DNA of 64,000 nucleotides from Micromonospora chokoriensis (GCF_000718555.1 NZ_JOAN01000001.1:558001-622000); one strand, 5' to 3'; shown: positions 27,967-36,900, numbered from the stretch's first letter. The notes: generated by a model not told the origin, from the sequence alone. Translations and numbers: made by a program.

Positions 27967-27984
27967 ATCCTACCCCCGGTAGTA
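27967..27984 (-). promoter_or_regulatory. Promoter and operator dyad of the blaI-M56 operon
   Basis: Read on the minus strand, TACTACCGGGGGTAGGA (27984-27968) has the CTAC-N5-GTAG skeleton of the dyads before cydA, and TAGGAT (27972-27967) is the -10. Operator and promoter overlap directly. Confidence 0.55.
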
Positions 27985-28174
27985 GGTCCCGAGGATCCCC
28001 GCCAGCCCCGTACTGCTCCGTCGATCATGAGGTAGTCGTGAATGACAAAGTGCTTGTATCACGCCAACCCGGGCACCATGACTCCAAGATCGACGAAGGC
28101 AGGCCGCCCGCCCTGCGCGATCTTGCGTTTGCTGTCGCGTGAGCTGACCCACCCGACGGACCCGGCCCAGGTCA
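27985..28174. other. Intergenic stretch between blaI and the aldehyde dehydrogenase operon
   Basis: With the adjacent hairpin this makes a 307-base gap without a gene. It contains CAAGATCG (28085-28092) facing CGATCTTG (28118-28125), another GATCTTGC-type palindrome like the one at 46673-46745. I see no ORF with coding character. Confidence 0.5.
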
Positions 28175-28248
28175 GGTTTTCCGGGGGAGCCCGCCCACGC
28201 AGGGATCAAGCCTGACCGCCCGGAGTGGGCGGGCTCCCCCGGAAAACC
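28175..28248. terminator. Perfect 24-base inverted repeat 3' of the aldehyde dehydrogenase genes
   Basis: 28175-28198 (beginning GGTTTTCCGGGGGAG) is perfectly complementary to 28225-28248, with a 26-base spacer. It lies 18 bases after the minus-strand stop at 28267 and probably terminates the deoC-aldehyde dehydrogenase operon. It may be a member of the intergenic palindrome family. Confidence 0.75.
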
Positions 28249-28266
28249 AAAAGGCCGAGAACCGAA

Positions 28267-29091
28267 TCACACCCCCTTGGGATGCCACACAGTCTTCGTC
28301 TCCAACAACGCGGTCATCGGCGCCAACCCCGGATCCCCGGTCCAGTCGTGATCGGCCGGGGCCGGTCGGAGCACCCGCTTGAGGTTCTCGGCCGCCTTGA
28401 CCTCCAGGTCGGTGGCGAGCGCGGCGTCGGTGACCCCGGTCAGGTCGATCGCGTTGACGTCCATGTGCGCCGCCAACGTCGGCGCGGTCTCGGTGATCGC
28501 GCCGGTGAGGATGTTGACCACCCCTCCGGGCAGGTCGGAGGTGGCCAGCACCTCGGCCAGCGTCACCGCCGCCAGCGGCTCGGAGGGCGAGGCTGCCACC
28601 ACCACGGTGTTGCCGCTGACGATCGCCGGGGCGATCACGCTGACCAGGCCGAGCAGCGCCGGGCGCTCCGGGGCGACCACCGCGACGACGCCGGTCGGCT
28701 CGGGTGCGGAGATGTTGAAGTACGGGCCGGCGACCGGGTTGGCGCCGCCGTACACCTGGGCGAGCTTGTCGGCCCAGCCGGCGTACCAGACCCAGCGGTC
28801 GACTGCGGCGTCCACCTCGTCGCCGGGGATACCCAGGGCGACGAACTGCTCGCGGCGGCCCTCCAGCATCTCGGCGGCCCGGTAGAGGATCTGACCCCGG
28901 TTGTACGCGGTCGCGCCGGCCCAGCCCTTGACGGCGGCGCGGGCGGCGACCACCGCGTCCCGGGCGTCCTTGCGGGAGGCCAGTGACACATTCGAGGACT
29001 GCACGAGATACGACCGTCCCGACTCGCTGCGCGGGAACTTCCCGCCGATGAAGAGCTTGTACGTCTTGCGTACCGCGACCCGCTCAGACAT
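28267..29091 (-). CDS. Truncated aldehyde dehydrogenase-like protein lacking the catalytic domain
   Basis: A 274-residue protein homologous to the coenzyme-binding half of aldehyde dehydrogenases (about 480 residues normally). It contains YKLFIGGKFPRSESGRSY, an NTVVVAASPSEPLAAVTLAEVL segment and DLPGGVVNILTG, but stops after DLEVKAAENLKR, before the ELGGK Glu and the active-site Cys. It therefore should not oxidise aldehydes. The first ATG (29091) overlaps the stop of the full-length enzyme by eight bases, so the two are coupled. It could be a structural partner of the full enzyme or a decaying duplicate; the intact reading frame and clean start argue for selection. Confidence 0.85.
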   Translation of the reverse strand: MSERVAVRKTYKLFIGGKFPRSESGRSYLVQSSNVSLASRKDARDAVVAARAAVKGWAGATAYNRGQILYRAAEMLEGRREQFVALGIPGDEVDAAVDRWVWYAGWADKLAQVYGGANPVAGPYFNISAPEPTGVVAVVAPERPALLGLVSVIAPAIVSGNTVVVAASPSEPLAAVTLAEVLATSDLPGGVVNILTGAITETAPTLAAHMDVNAIDLTGVTDAALATDLEVKAAENLKRVLRPAPADHDWTGDPGLAPMTALLETKTVWHPKGV

Positions 29092-30514
29092 TGAGGTAGC
29101 CCTCCAGCCCGTGCCGGCCGCCCTCGCGACCGTAGCCCGACTCCTTGAACCCACCGAACGGCGACGTGGGGTCGAACTTGTTGAACGTGTTGGCCCAGAC
29201 GACGCCGGCGCGCAGCCGGTCGGCCATCCACAGGATCCGGGAGCCCTTGTCGGTCCAGATCCCGGCCGACAGCCCGTACGGCGTGTTGTTGGCCTTCTCC
29301 ACGGCCTCGGCCGGGGTGCGGAAGGTGAGCACCGACAGCACCGGGCCGAAGATCTCCTCGCGGGCGATCCGGTGTGCCTGGGTGACGCCGGTGAAGATGG
29401 TCGGCGCGAACCAGAAGCCCCGGTCGGGCAGGTCGCACGGGGGCGACCAGCGCTCGGCGCCCTCGGCCGAGCCAGCGTCGGACAGCTCTCGGATCCGCTC
29501 CAGCTGGGCGGCCGAGTTGATCGCGCCGACGTCGGTGTTCTTGTCCAGGGGGTCACCGACCCGTAGCTGGGCCATCCGCCGCTTCAGCGACTCCAGCACC
29601 CGGTCGGCCACGTTCTCCTGGACCAGCAGCCGGGACCCGGCACAGCAGACGTGCCCCTGGTTGAAGAAGATGCCGTTGACGATGCCCTCGACGGCCTGGT
29701 CGATGGGTGCGTCGTCGAAGACGATGTTGGCGGCCTTGCCGCCCAGCTCCAGGGTGAGCTTCTTGCGGGTGCCGGCGACGGACCGGGCGATGGCCCGGCC
29801 GACGTCGGTGGAGCCGGTGAAGGCGACCTTGTCCACGCCAGCGTGCTCGACAAGCGCGCGGCCGGTGTCGCCGGCGCCGGTGAGGATGTTGACCACACCG
29901 GCCGGCAGCTCGGCCTGCTGGCAGATCTCGGCGAAGAGCAGCGCGGTCAGCGGGGTGGTCTCGGCCGGCTTCAGCACCACCGTGTTGCCTGCGGCGAGCG
30001 CCGGGGCGATCTTCCAGGCCAGCATGAGCAGCGGGAAGTTCCACGGGATGACCTGCGCGGCCACCCCGATCGGCTGCGGCCTCGGGCCGAAGCCGGCGTG
30101 CTCCAGCTTGTCGGCCCAGCCCGCGTAGTAGAAGAAGTGCGCGGCGACAAGCGGCAGGTCGACGTCGCGGCTCTCCCGGATCGGCTTGCCGTTGTCAAGC
30201 GATTCCAGGACGGCCAGCTCACGGGAGCGCTCCTGGATGAGCCGGGCGATCCGGTACAGGTACTTCGCCCGGTCCCGGCCCGACATCGGACCCCAGACCT
30301 TGTCGTACGCCTTCCGGGCGGCGCGCACCGCGCGTTCCACGTCCTCGCTGCCGGCCTCGGCGATCTCGGCCAGCACCTCCTCGGAGGCAGGGTTGATCGA
30401 CTTGAAGCTGCCACCGTCGGCAGGGTCGACGAACTTACCGTCGATGAACAGCCCGTACGAGGGTTTGAGGTCCACCACCGAGCGGGACTCGGGGGCGGGG
30501 GCATATTCGAACAT
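29084..30514 (-). CDS. Aldehyde dehydrogenase
   Basis: NAD(P)-dependent aldehyde dehydrogenase of 476 residues. Key motifs are present: PWNFPLLMLAWKIAPALAAGNTVVLKPAE, FTGSTDVGR, LELGGKAANIVFDDA (catalytic Glu), GHVCCAGSRL (active-site Cys) and EEIFGPVLSV. It lies six bases after deoC, which releases acetaldehyde, so oxidation of acetaldehyde to acetate is the likely job. Confidence 0.92.
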   Translation of the reverse strand: MFEYAPAPESRSVVDLKPSYGLFIDGKFVDPADGGSFKSINPASEEVLAEIAEAGSEDVERAVRAARKAYDKVWGPMSGRDRAKYLYRIARLIQERSRELAVLESLDNGKPIRESRDVDLPLVAAHFFYYAGWADKLEHAGFGPRPQPIGVAAQVIPWNFPLLMLAWKIAPALAAGNTVVLKPAETTPLTALLFAEICQQAELPAGVVNILTGAGDTGRALVEHAGVDKVAFTGSTDVGRAIARSVAGTRKKLTLELGGKAANIVFDDAPIDQAVEGIVNGIFFNQGHVCCAGSRLLVQENVADRVLESLKRRMAQLRVGDPLDKNTDVGAINSAAQLERIRELSDAGSAEGAERWSPPCDLPDRGFWFAPTIFTGVTQAHRIAREEIFGPVLSVLTFRTPAEAVEKANNTPYGLSAGIWTDKGSRILWMADRLRAGVVWANTFNKFDPTSPFGGFKESGYGREGGRHGLEGYLNV

Positions 30515-30520
30515 CGGCTA

Positions 30521-31480
30521 TCAGTCCAGGGTGAAGTAGTCGGGACCGGAGTAGGTGCCGGTCGTCAGCTTGGTGCGCTGCATCAGCAGGTCGTTGAGGA
30601 GGCTGGACGCGCCGAAGCGGAACCAGTCCGGGTCGAGCCAGTCCGGGCCGACGGTCTCGTTGACCATCACCAGGTACTTGATCGCGTCCTTGGTGGTCTT
30701 GATGCCACCGGCGGGCTTCACGCCCACCTGCCGCCCGGTCGCCTCGCGGAAGTCGCGGACCGCTTCCAGCATCACCAGCGTCACCGGCATCGTCGCCGCG
30801 ACCGGGACCTTGCCGGTGGAGGTCTTGATGAAGTCGCCGCCAGCCAGCATCGCCAGCCACGAAGCCCGCCGAACGTTGTCGTAGGTGGCCAGCTCGCCGG
30901 TCTCCAGGATCACCTTCAGGTGGGCGTCCCCGCTGGCTTCCTTGGTGGCCACGATCTCGTCGTAGACCTCCTTGTACCGCCCGGCCAGGAAGGCGCCCCG
31001 GTTGATCACCATGTCGATCTCGTCGGCGCCGGCCGCGACAGCGGCCCGGGTGTCGGCCAGCTTGATCTCCAGCGGTGCCTGGCCCGACGGGAACGCGGTC
31101 GCCACGCTGGCCAGGTGCACGGCACTTCCGCGCAGCACCTCGGCCACGTACGGGACCATCGCCGGGTAGACGCAGACCGCGCCGACGTGCGGGCAGGAGG
31201 GGTCGGCCGGGTCGGGACGCAGCGCCTTCGCGGCGAGCGCGCGCACCTTGCCCGGGGTATCCGCCCCTTCCAGGGTGGTCAGGTCGACCATCCGGATCGC
31301 CAGGTCGATGGCCTGGGCCTTTGCGGTGGTCTTGATGGAGCGGGTGCTGAGCTGTGCCGCCCGCTGCTCCGCGCCGACCTGGTCCACGCCGGGCAGGCCG
31401 TGCAGGAAGGTCCGCAGAGCGGTCTCGGATCGTCCCAGCTCGGAGAGGTCCGACCGGGCCGACGTCGTTGTCGCCGTCAT
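30521..31480 (-). CDS. deoC: Deoxyribose-phosphate aldolase
   Basis: Cleaves 2-deoxyribose-5-phosphate to acetaldehyde and glyceraldehyde-3-phosphate, the last step of deoxynucleoside catabolism begun by DeoA. It is 319 residues, the longer form usual in actinobacteria. The Schiff-base lysine is in FIKTSTGKV, and the phosphate-binding region is VGVKPAGGIKTTKDA. ATG 31480 is preferred over a TTG six codons upstream because TAGACT (minus strand, 31493-31488) ends seven bases before it, indicating a leaderless mRNA. Confidence 0.94.
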   Translation of the reverse strand: MTATTTSARSDLSELGRSETALRTFLHGLPGVDQVGAEQRAAQLSTRSIKTTAKAQAIDLAIRMVDLTTLEGADTPGKVRALAAKALRPDPADPSCPHVGAVCVYPAMVPYVAEVLRGSAVHLASVATAFPSGQAPLEIKLADTRAAVAAGADEIDMVINRGAFLAGRYKEVYDEIVATKEASGDAHLKVILETGELATYDNVRRASWLAMLAGGDFIKTSTGKVPVAATMPVTLVMLEAVRDFREATGRQVGVKPAGGIKTTKDAIKYLVMVNETVGPDWLDPDWFRFGASSLLNDLLMQRTKLTTGTYSGPDYFTLD

Positions 31481-31487
31481 GCCGAGA

Positions 31488-31605
31488 AGTCTACGCACCG
31501 AACCGCTGAGTGATCTTGCTCACGAGCGCTCGATGCCGCGTCGGCGTGAGCGTCGTCCCTGGTCCGACCGCACCCGCACCGCCGCGCGCCGCGGACCGGT
31601 AGGTT
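31488..31605. promoter_or_regulatory. Divergent leaderless-type promoters for deoC and upp
   Basis: TAGACT (minus strand, 31493-31488) serves deoC and TAGGTT (31600-31605) serves upp; each lies seven or eight bases before the start codon. No Shine-Dalgarno sequence is seen for either gene. Confidence 0.5.
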
Positions 31606-31613
31606 GAGCGATC

Positions 31614-32246
31614 GTGGATGTACACGTCATTGACCACCCGCTGGCCCAGTCCAGGCTGACCGCCATGCGGGACGAGCGCACCGATTCCTCGACGTTCCGG
31701 GCCGCGCTGCACGAACTGACCACCATGCTGGTGTACGAGGCGGCGCGCTCCTTCCCCGTCGAGCGGTACCCGGTGCAGACGCCGGTCACCGGCACCGAGG
31801 GCACCCGGCTGGCCAACCCGCCGCTGCTCGTCCCGGTGCTGCGTGCCGGGCTGGGCATGGCGGACGCCGCGCTGGGCCTGCTGCCCGAGTCCTCGATGGG
31901 CTTCGTGGGCCTGGCCCGCGACGAGGCGACCTACGAGCCCCGCGCGTACATGGAGTCGCTGCCGCGCGACCTGGCCGGGCTGCCGGTGCTGGTGCTCGAC
32001 CCGATGCTGGCCACCGGTGGATCGCTGGAGCACTGCTGCCGGCTGCTGGCCGACCGTGGCTGCACCGACATCACCGTGCTCTGTGTGCTCGCCGCCCCGG
32101 TCGGCATCGAGCGGCTGAAGCGCTCCGGCCTGCCGTTGCGCCTGGTCACGGCCTCGATCGACGACGGGCTCAACGACCACAAGTTCATCGTCCCCGGGCT
32201 CGGCGACGCCGGTGACCGCCAGTTCGGCGGCATGCCCCGGTTCTGA
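31614..32246 (+). CDS. upp: Uracil phosphoribosyltransferase
   Basis: Converts uracil and PRPP to UMP, recovering the base released by nucleoside phosphorylases. The 210-residue protein has the PRPP loop [16 protein letters not shown], the uracil-binding tail [15 protein letters not shown] and the [13 protein letters not shown] start usual for Upp. The start is GTG 31614, leaderless by promoter position. It is divergent from deoC. Confidence 0.95.
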   Translation: MDVHVIDHPLAQSRLTAMRDERTDSSTFRAALHELTTMLVYEAARSFPVERYPVQTPVTGTEGTRLANPPLLVPVLRAGLGMADAALGLLPESSMGFVGLARDEATYEPRAYMESLPRDLAGLPVLVLDPMLATGGSLEHCCRLLADRGCTDITVLCVLAAPVGIERLKRSGLPLRLVTASIDDGLNDHKFIVPGLGDAGDRQFGGMPRF

Positions 32247-32272
32247 GCGTGACCCGGTCGGTGCCGGGTCCG

Positions 32273-32304
32273 GCGGGTCCGTGCGCGCTGGTGCGCGGAC
32301 CCGC
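32273..32304 (+). terminator. Hairpin after upp
   Basis: GCGGGTCCG (32273-32281) pairs with CGGACCCGC (32296-32304), with inner GCGC pairing. It ends where the TACCGT -10 of the next gene begins (32305-32310), so termination of upp and initiation of the next gene are packed together. Confidence 0.6.
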
Positions 32305-32318
32305 TACCGTCTCCGGCC

Positions 32319-32996
32319 ATGACTGGTGTTGCGCTCGCCGAGGAGTTGCTGCTCCTCGCCTACGACGATTCGACCGGCAAGGCGACCATGCCGCGGATCA
32401 GCCTGGACCTGGGTATGGCCGCCGCAGTGCTGGTCGAGTTGGCCCTGGCCGGTCGGATCGCGTACGCCGACGGGTCCTTGACCGTGGTCGACCCGACGCC
32501 CATCGGCGAGCCGTTCAGCGACGAGGTCCTCGACCGGATCGCCGCCGACACCCCGCACACCCCGGCGTCCTGGGTGCAGCGCCTACGGCACGGTCTGCGC
32601 GACCGGATCCTCGCCGACCTGTGCCGGCAGGGCGTCGTCCGGGACGTCGACGAGACCGAGCTGGGCTTCATCCACGTGCACCGTTACCCGGTCGTGGACT
32701 CCTCCGTCGAGGCGGAGACCCGGCAGCGGCTGGCCGAGGCGCTGACAGGCGCGGCAGCCCCGGACGAGCGGACCGCCGCGCTGGCCACCCTGGTCGTGGT
32801 GCTCCGGATGGAGTCCGCGCTCGGGGTGAGCGGCGAGACCGCCGCCGACGCCCGCCGCCGGTTGCAGGAGATCGCCACCGGCGCCGGGTTCTCCGGCGAG
32901 GTGAGCACCGAGGACTCGGTGGTTCGCCCGTCGGTCGGCCTGGTCGTCGCCGCCCTGGCCCGGGCAGTCGACCAGGCCCTCGGCCCGCGCCGCTGA
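32319..32996 (+). CDS. GPP34 (GOLPH3-like) family protein
   Basis: A 225-residue soluble protein of the GPP34 family, related to eukaryotic Golgi phosphoprotein 3, which binds phosphoinositides; the bacterial role is unknown. Family features are ALAEELLLLAYDDSTGKA, AAVLVELALAGRI and the C-terminal helical bundle. TACCGT at 32305-32310 is eight bases before the ATG, implying a leaderless mRNA. It is not obviously linked to the nucleoside genes. Confidence 0.85.
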   Translation: MTGVALAEELLLLAYDDSTGKATMPRISLDLGMAAAVLVELALAGRIAYADGSLTVVDPTPIGEPFSDEVLDRIAADTPHTPASWVQRLRHGLRDRILADLCRQGVVRDVDETELGFIHVHRYPVVDSSVEAETRQRLAEALTGAAAPDERTAALATLVVVLRMESALGVSGETAADARRRLQEIATGAGFSGEVSTEDSVVRPSVGLVVAALARAVDQALGPRR

Positions 32997-33023
32997 CCGT
33001 CGGGTCGACCCCGCTTGGCAGAC

Positions 33024-33095
33024 CCTTTGCTCTGCACCCGCCCGTGCGCCACTGGCCGACAGCCGAGTGGCGCATCCACGGGTGCAGAGCAAAGG
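33024..33095. repeat. Intergenic palindrome between convergent genes
   Basis: CCTTTGCTCTGCACCCG (33024-33040) is perfectly complementary to 33079-33095, and the TGCGCCACT core (33045-33053) pairs with 33066-33074. The whole 72-base unit folds into one long hairpin between the GPP34 gene and the convergent mutase. It is either a bidirectional terminator or a dispersed palindromic element. Confidence 0.75.
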
Positions 33096-33126
33096 ATGGG
33101 TTTGTTGTGGGTGGGTGCTGCGGGGT

Positions 33127-34794
33127 TCAGACGCCCAGGGCAGCGCTGACCTCGGCGCGGAGCCTGTCGACGGCCGACGCCGCCCGGCTGCGGGCCGTGT
33201 GGACGTCACCGTCCACGACCGGCTCCACCACCTCGAGGTACGCCTTGAGCTTCGGCTCGGTCCCGGACGGGCGGATCACCACCCGGGCCGCTGCGGTGCG
33301 CAGGATCACCACGTCCGACTCGGGCAGCAGATCCTTGACGCTGTCCACCGGCTGCCCGAGCAGGGCGGTCGGGGTGGCCGCCCGGATCCGGGCCATCGCG
33401 TCGGCGATGACGCGCAGGTCGTCCACCCGGACGGAGAGCTGGTCGGTGTGGTGCACGCCGAACTCGGCGGCCAATTCGTCCAGCCGGTCGGTCAGCGTGC
33501 GGCCCTGCGTCTTGAGGCCGGCGGCCAGCTCGGCCACGGTCAGCGCGGCGGTGATGCCGTCCTTGTCCCGAACGTGTTCCGGGGCGACGCAGTAGCCGAG
33601 CGCCTCCTCGTAGCCGAAGACCAGCGGCGCGCTCCCGCCGCCGGCCCGCACGATCCACTTGAAGCCGGTAAGCGTTTCGTCGTAGGGCAGGCCCCGGGCC
33701 GCGCACATCGCCCGCAGTAGTGACGACGACACGATTGTGGTGGCGTAGAGCCCGGTCACCCCCCGGCGCATCAGGTGGTCGGCGAGCAGCACGCCCACCT
33801 CGTCGCCGCGCAGCATCCGCCAGCCGTCCCGGTCGTCGCGGACGACCACCGCGCAACGGTCGGCGTCCGGGTCGTTGGCAATGGCGAGGTCCGCGCCGGT
33901 GGAGTCGGCCAGGGCGATCAGCCGGTCCACCGCCCCCGGCTCCTCCGGGTTGGGGAACGACACGGTGGGGAACGCCGGGTCCGGCTCGGCCTGGTCCGGC
34001 ACCACACCGGGAGTCGGGAAACCAGCGCGAGCGAAGGCGGCGGTGAGCACCGCAGCGCCCACCCCATGCAGTGGCGTGTACGCCACCGTCAGGTCCCGTG
34101 GCCCGTCCGGGTCGATCACCGCGGTGGCCCGTTCGACGTACGCGGCGACCAGGTCGTCGCCGAGCACCTGACCGGGTGCGCCCAGCGGCACCTGGGCCAG
34201 CGGCCCGACCGATCGGATTGCCGCCTCGATGCCGGCGTCGGCTGGCGGCACGATCTGCGCGCCGGCACCCAACTCGCCGCCCAGCTCCGCGCCGAGGTAG
34301 ACCTTGTAGCCGTTGTCCTGCGGCGGGTTGTGGCTGGCCGTGACCATCACTCCGGCGACACCGCCGAGGTGGCGCACCGCGTACGCCAGCACCGGGGTGG
34401 GCAGTGGGCGGGGCAGCAGCAGCGCCGGGCGGCCAGCCCCGGTGGCCACCTGGGCGGTGCGCTCGGCGAACTGCCGGGAGCCGTGCCGGGCGTCGTACCC
34501 GATCACCAGCGGGCCGGTGCCACCCTGGGCCGCGAGCCAGGTGACCAGGCCGGCAGCGGCCTGGGTGACCACGGCGAGGTTCATGCCGTTCGGGCCGGCG
34601 CGCAGCGGGCCGCGCAGGCCCGCCGTGCCGAAGGTCAGCGGGCCGGCGAACCGGTCGGCCAGCTCCGGGGCGCTCGCCGGCAGCCCGTCGAGCACCGCCG
34701 TCAGCTCGTCCCGGCTGACCGGGTCGGGGTCGTCGGCCAACCAGCGCCGAGCTTGCTCGCGAATGTCGTCAATGTCAGTGGTGTCCGCCGCCAT
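33127..34794 (-). CDS. Phosphosugar mutase, PGM2/phosphopentomutase-like
   Basis: An alpha-D-phosphohexomutase superfamily enzyme of 555 residues. It has the phosphoserine loop TASHNPPQDNGYKVY, metal loop NDPDADRCAVV, sugar-specificity loop GYEEALGY and phosphate-binding RPSGTEPKLKAYLE. The GYEEALGY loop is of the PGM2 type, whose members include phosphopentomutases, rather than classic phosphomannomutase. With deoA, deoC and upp nearby but no deoB visible, conversion of (deoxy)ribose-1-phosphate to the 5-phosphate is a reasonable proposed role; glucose-1,6-bisphosphate or hexose mutase activity is the alternative. The start is ATG 34794 (MAADTTDIDD). Confidence 0.88.
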   Translation of the reverse strand: MAADTTDIDDIREQARRWLADDPDPVSRDELTAVLDGLPASAPELADRFAGPLTFGTAGLRGPLRAGPNGMNLAVVTQAAAGLVTWLAAQGGTGPLVIGYDARHGSRQFAERTAQVATGAGRPALLLPRPLPTPVLAYAVRHLGGVAGVMVTASHNPPQDNGYKVYLGAELGGELGAGAQIVPPADAGIEAAIRSVGPLAQVPLGAPGQVLGDDLVAAYVERATAVIDPDGPRDLTVAYTPLHGVGAAVLTAAFARAGFPTPGVVPDQAEPDPAFPTVSFPNPEEPGAVDRLIALADSTGADLAIANDPDADRCAVVVRDDRDGWRMLRGDEVGVLLADHLMRRGVTGLYATTIVSSSLLRAMCAARGLPYDETLTGFKWIVRAGGGSAPLVFGYEEALGYCVAPEHVRDKDGITAALTVAELAAGLKTQGRTLTDRLDELAAEFGVHHTDQLSVRVDDLRVIADAMARIRAATPTALLGQPVDSVKDLLPESDVVILRTAAARVVIRPSGTEPKLKAYLEVVEPVVDGDVHTARSRAASAVDRLRAEVSAALGV

Positions 34795-34842
34795 GCCCCT
34801 TGATAGCACGGCGACGGATCACGCCTGTGGGTTCCCTCCGGC

Positions 34843-36900
34843 TCAGCCGTTCCCGGTGAGCTGGAACGTCCGCACCATCTCGTCGTAGATCGGCTTGCTC
34901 TCCGCGAACTTGGCGTCCGTGGCGGTGAGGTAGAACGAGTACGCCTTGCCGTCCTGCGCCACGCCCTGCCAGACGCCGTGCCGCATGACGTCACCCTCGC
35001 CGCAGGTGTACTCGAATTCGGCGGCCGGCTTGCTGGCCAGCTCGGTCTCCGTGGAGGAGATCTGGTTGTACGGCTTGACGCAGGAGGTGGTCCGGGTCTT
35101 GAGACCGTTCTGCGCCGTCTCCGCCCACCGGACGGAGCTGCTGGACCACTTCTCGGTGATGATGCGCACCTTGCGGCCGCTGTCCGCCGGGTCGATGTAG
35201 TCGGTGTACGAGCCGCCGGTGGCCTTCTTCCAGCCCTTCGGCACCATGACCTGGATCCCGCGGGCCGTGTGCTCCTGCATCTCGACGGTGGGAGCCGCCG
35301 GGGTGGCGGACGTGGTGGGCTGCGCCGCCGGGGTGTTCGGCGGGGTGTCCTCGCCGCCGGAGAGCGCCACCACGGTGAGCAACAGCACGACGACCAACCC
35401 GCCGGCCGCGGCGAGCTGCACCTTGCGCGGCCAGCCCTTGATCGTGGTGACGAGCTGACCTCCGGTGGCCCGGACCTTGTCCAGAGCGCCGCCGCCGGAA
35501 GCGGCGGGCGTGGCGGCCCAGGGCTGGCCGGTGCCCGGCACCGACCACTGGTTGCCGCCGCCGTAGGTGCCGCCGATGCGCTGGGTGGCCTCCGGTGCGC
35601 CGCCGTACCCGACCTGCTGGGTGGCGTCGGCCGGGCTGCCGTAGCTGACCCGCTGGGTGGCGTCGGGGTGCCCGCCGGCGTCCACCCGCTGGGTGGCGTC
35701 CGCGTTGCCGCCGTAGGTGTGCCCGGCGGCCGGTCGGCCGGGGGCCGGCATCGCGCCGGTGGGCGTGTGCAGCGGACCGGCCAACGCGTCGGCGCTGGTC
35801 TCGTCGAGCCCGCCGGTCGCGCCGGCCGCCGATGGGCGCTCGCCCCGGCGCAGCGCGGCCAGTCGGTCGGTCAGGGACTCACCGGGGGCCAGCATCGCCG
35901 GGCCGCCGATCTGGCTGTCCGGCTTCGGCTCCGGCTGGGCCGGCGGGAGGACGGGGATCGGGCGCTGCTGCACCGGCACCACGGCGTACGGGTCGGTGAC
36001 CGAGTGGACGGCCGTCGCCGTGCTGCCCAGCGGGCCGGCGAGCAGCTCGCGCAGCATGGCCCGGGAGGTGTGCACGTCCAGGCGGCGTGCTGGGTCCTTC
36101 TCCAGCAGACCCATCAGCACCCGGGTCAGCGGGCCGCTGCGCTGCGGCGGGGCGGGCGGGTCCTCGACGACGGCGTGCATGGTCTCGATCGGGTCGCCCT
36201 TGTCGAACGGCGGACGCCCCTCGACCGCTGTGTAGAGCGTCACACCCAGCGAGAAGAGGTCGCTCGGCGGGCCGAACTCCTGGCCCATGGCCCGCTCGGG
36301 CGAGATGAAGTGCGGTGAGCCGAGCACCATGCCGGGGGTGGTGAGCTGCACGTCGGTGGGCATCCGAGCGACACCGAAGTCGGTCAGCACGCAGCGCCCG
36401 TCGGAGCAGATCAGCACGTTGGCGGGTTTGACGTCGCGGTGCAGCACGCCGATCGCGTGCGCGACCTCCAGCGCGCCGAGCAGCGCGATGCCGATCTTGG
36501 CAACGGCGCGGGGGGCGACCGGCCCGTCCTCGATCACCATGTCGGCGAGGCTGCGGGCGTCCAGCAGCTCCATCACGATCCACGGTCGGCCGGCCTCGGT
36601 GACCACGTCGTACACCTGCACCACGGCGGGGTGCTGGATGGCGGCGGCGGCGCGGGCCTCGCGCAGGGTGCGTTCGTACATGGCGTCACGGTCGCTGGGG
36701 GCCAGCCCCGGGGGCAGGACGACCTCCTTCACCGCCACGTCGCGGCGCAGCAGGGTGTCTGTGGCGCGCCACACCGTGCCCATGCCGCCGTTGCCCACCG
36801 AGGACCGCAGCGAGTACCGGCCACCAATTGTGGTGCCGGGCGCCGCTCGTCCGTTGGCGGGACCAACTTGTCCGCCGCTCCAGGTCGGGATCTGAGTCAC
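34843..36900 (-). CDS. Membrane serine/threonine protein kinase with TQ repeats
   Basis: A Pkn-type Hanks kinase, about 685 residues from GTG 36900. The kinase domain (about 28-290) has Gly loop [14 protein letters not shown] (Lys58), HRDVKPAN (Asp156), DFG (174-176) and SPERAMGQ. A Pro/Gly-rich juxtamembrane region contains four (D/E)ATQ(R/Q)(V/I) units, then one membrane helix ([17 protein letters not shown]) and an extracellular domain of about 140 residues with two Cys that could form a disulphide. An upstream in-frame GTG at 36939 was rejected because the intervening codons (ATT, TTT, TCT) are atypical here. The extracellular domain resembles no PASTA repeat; its ligand is unknown. Confidence 0.9.
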   Translation of the reverse strand: MTQIPTWSGGQVGPANGRAAPGTTIGGRYSLRSSVGNGGMGTVWRATDTLLRRDVAVKEVVLPPGLAPSDRDAMYERTLREARAAAAIQHPAVVQVYDVVTEAGRPWIVMELLDARSLADMVIEDGPVAPRAVAKIGIALLGALEVAHAIGVLHRDVKPANVLICSDGRCVLTDFGVARMPTDVQLTTPGMVLGSPHFISPERAMGQEFGPPSDLFSLGVTLYTAVEGRPPFDKGDPIETMHAVVEDPPAPPQRSGPLTRVLMGLLEKDPARRLDVHTSRAMLRELLAGPLGSTATAVHSVTDPYAVVPVQQRPIPVLPPAQPEPKPDSQIGGPAMLAPGESLTDRLAALRRGERPSAAGATGGLDETSADALAGPLHTPTGAMPAPGRPAAGHTYGGNADATQRVDAGGHPDATQRVSYGSPADATQQVGYGGAPEATQRIGGTYGGGNQWSVPGTGQPWAATPAASGGGALDKVRATGGQLVTTIKGWPRKVQLAAAGGLVVVLLLTVVALSGGEDTPPNTPAAQPTTSATPAAPTVEMQEHTARGIQVMVPKGWKKATGGSYTDYIDPADSGRKVRIITEKWSSSSVRWAETAQNGLKTRTTSCVKPYNQISSTETELASKPAAEFEYTCGEGDVMRHGVWQGVAQDGKAYSFYLTATDAKFAESKPIYDEMVRTFQLTGNG
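35575..35706 (-). repeat. Coding repeat: four ATQ(R/Q)(V/I) units in the kinase linker
   Basis: Four units of 10-12 residues (such as [32 protein letters not shown]) lie between the kinase domain and the membrane helix. Thr-Gln sites followed by hydrophobic residues look like phosphothreonine docking sites for FHA domains. Confidence 0.75.

Noticed and set aside
33127..34794. Calling the phosphosugar mutase a plain phosphomannomutase
   Set aside because: The GYEEALGY specificity loop is PGM2-like and the neighbours are nucleoside genes, so the name was left open.
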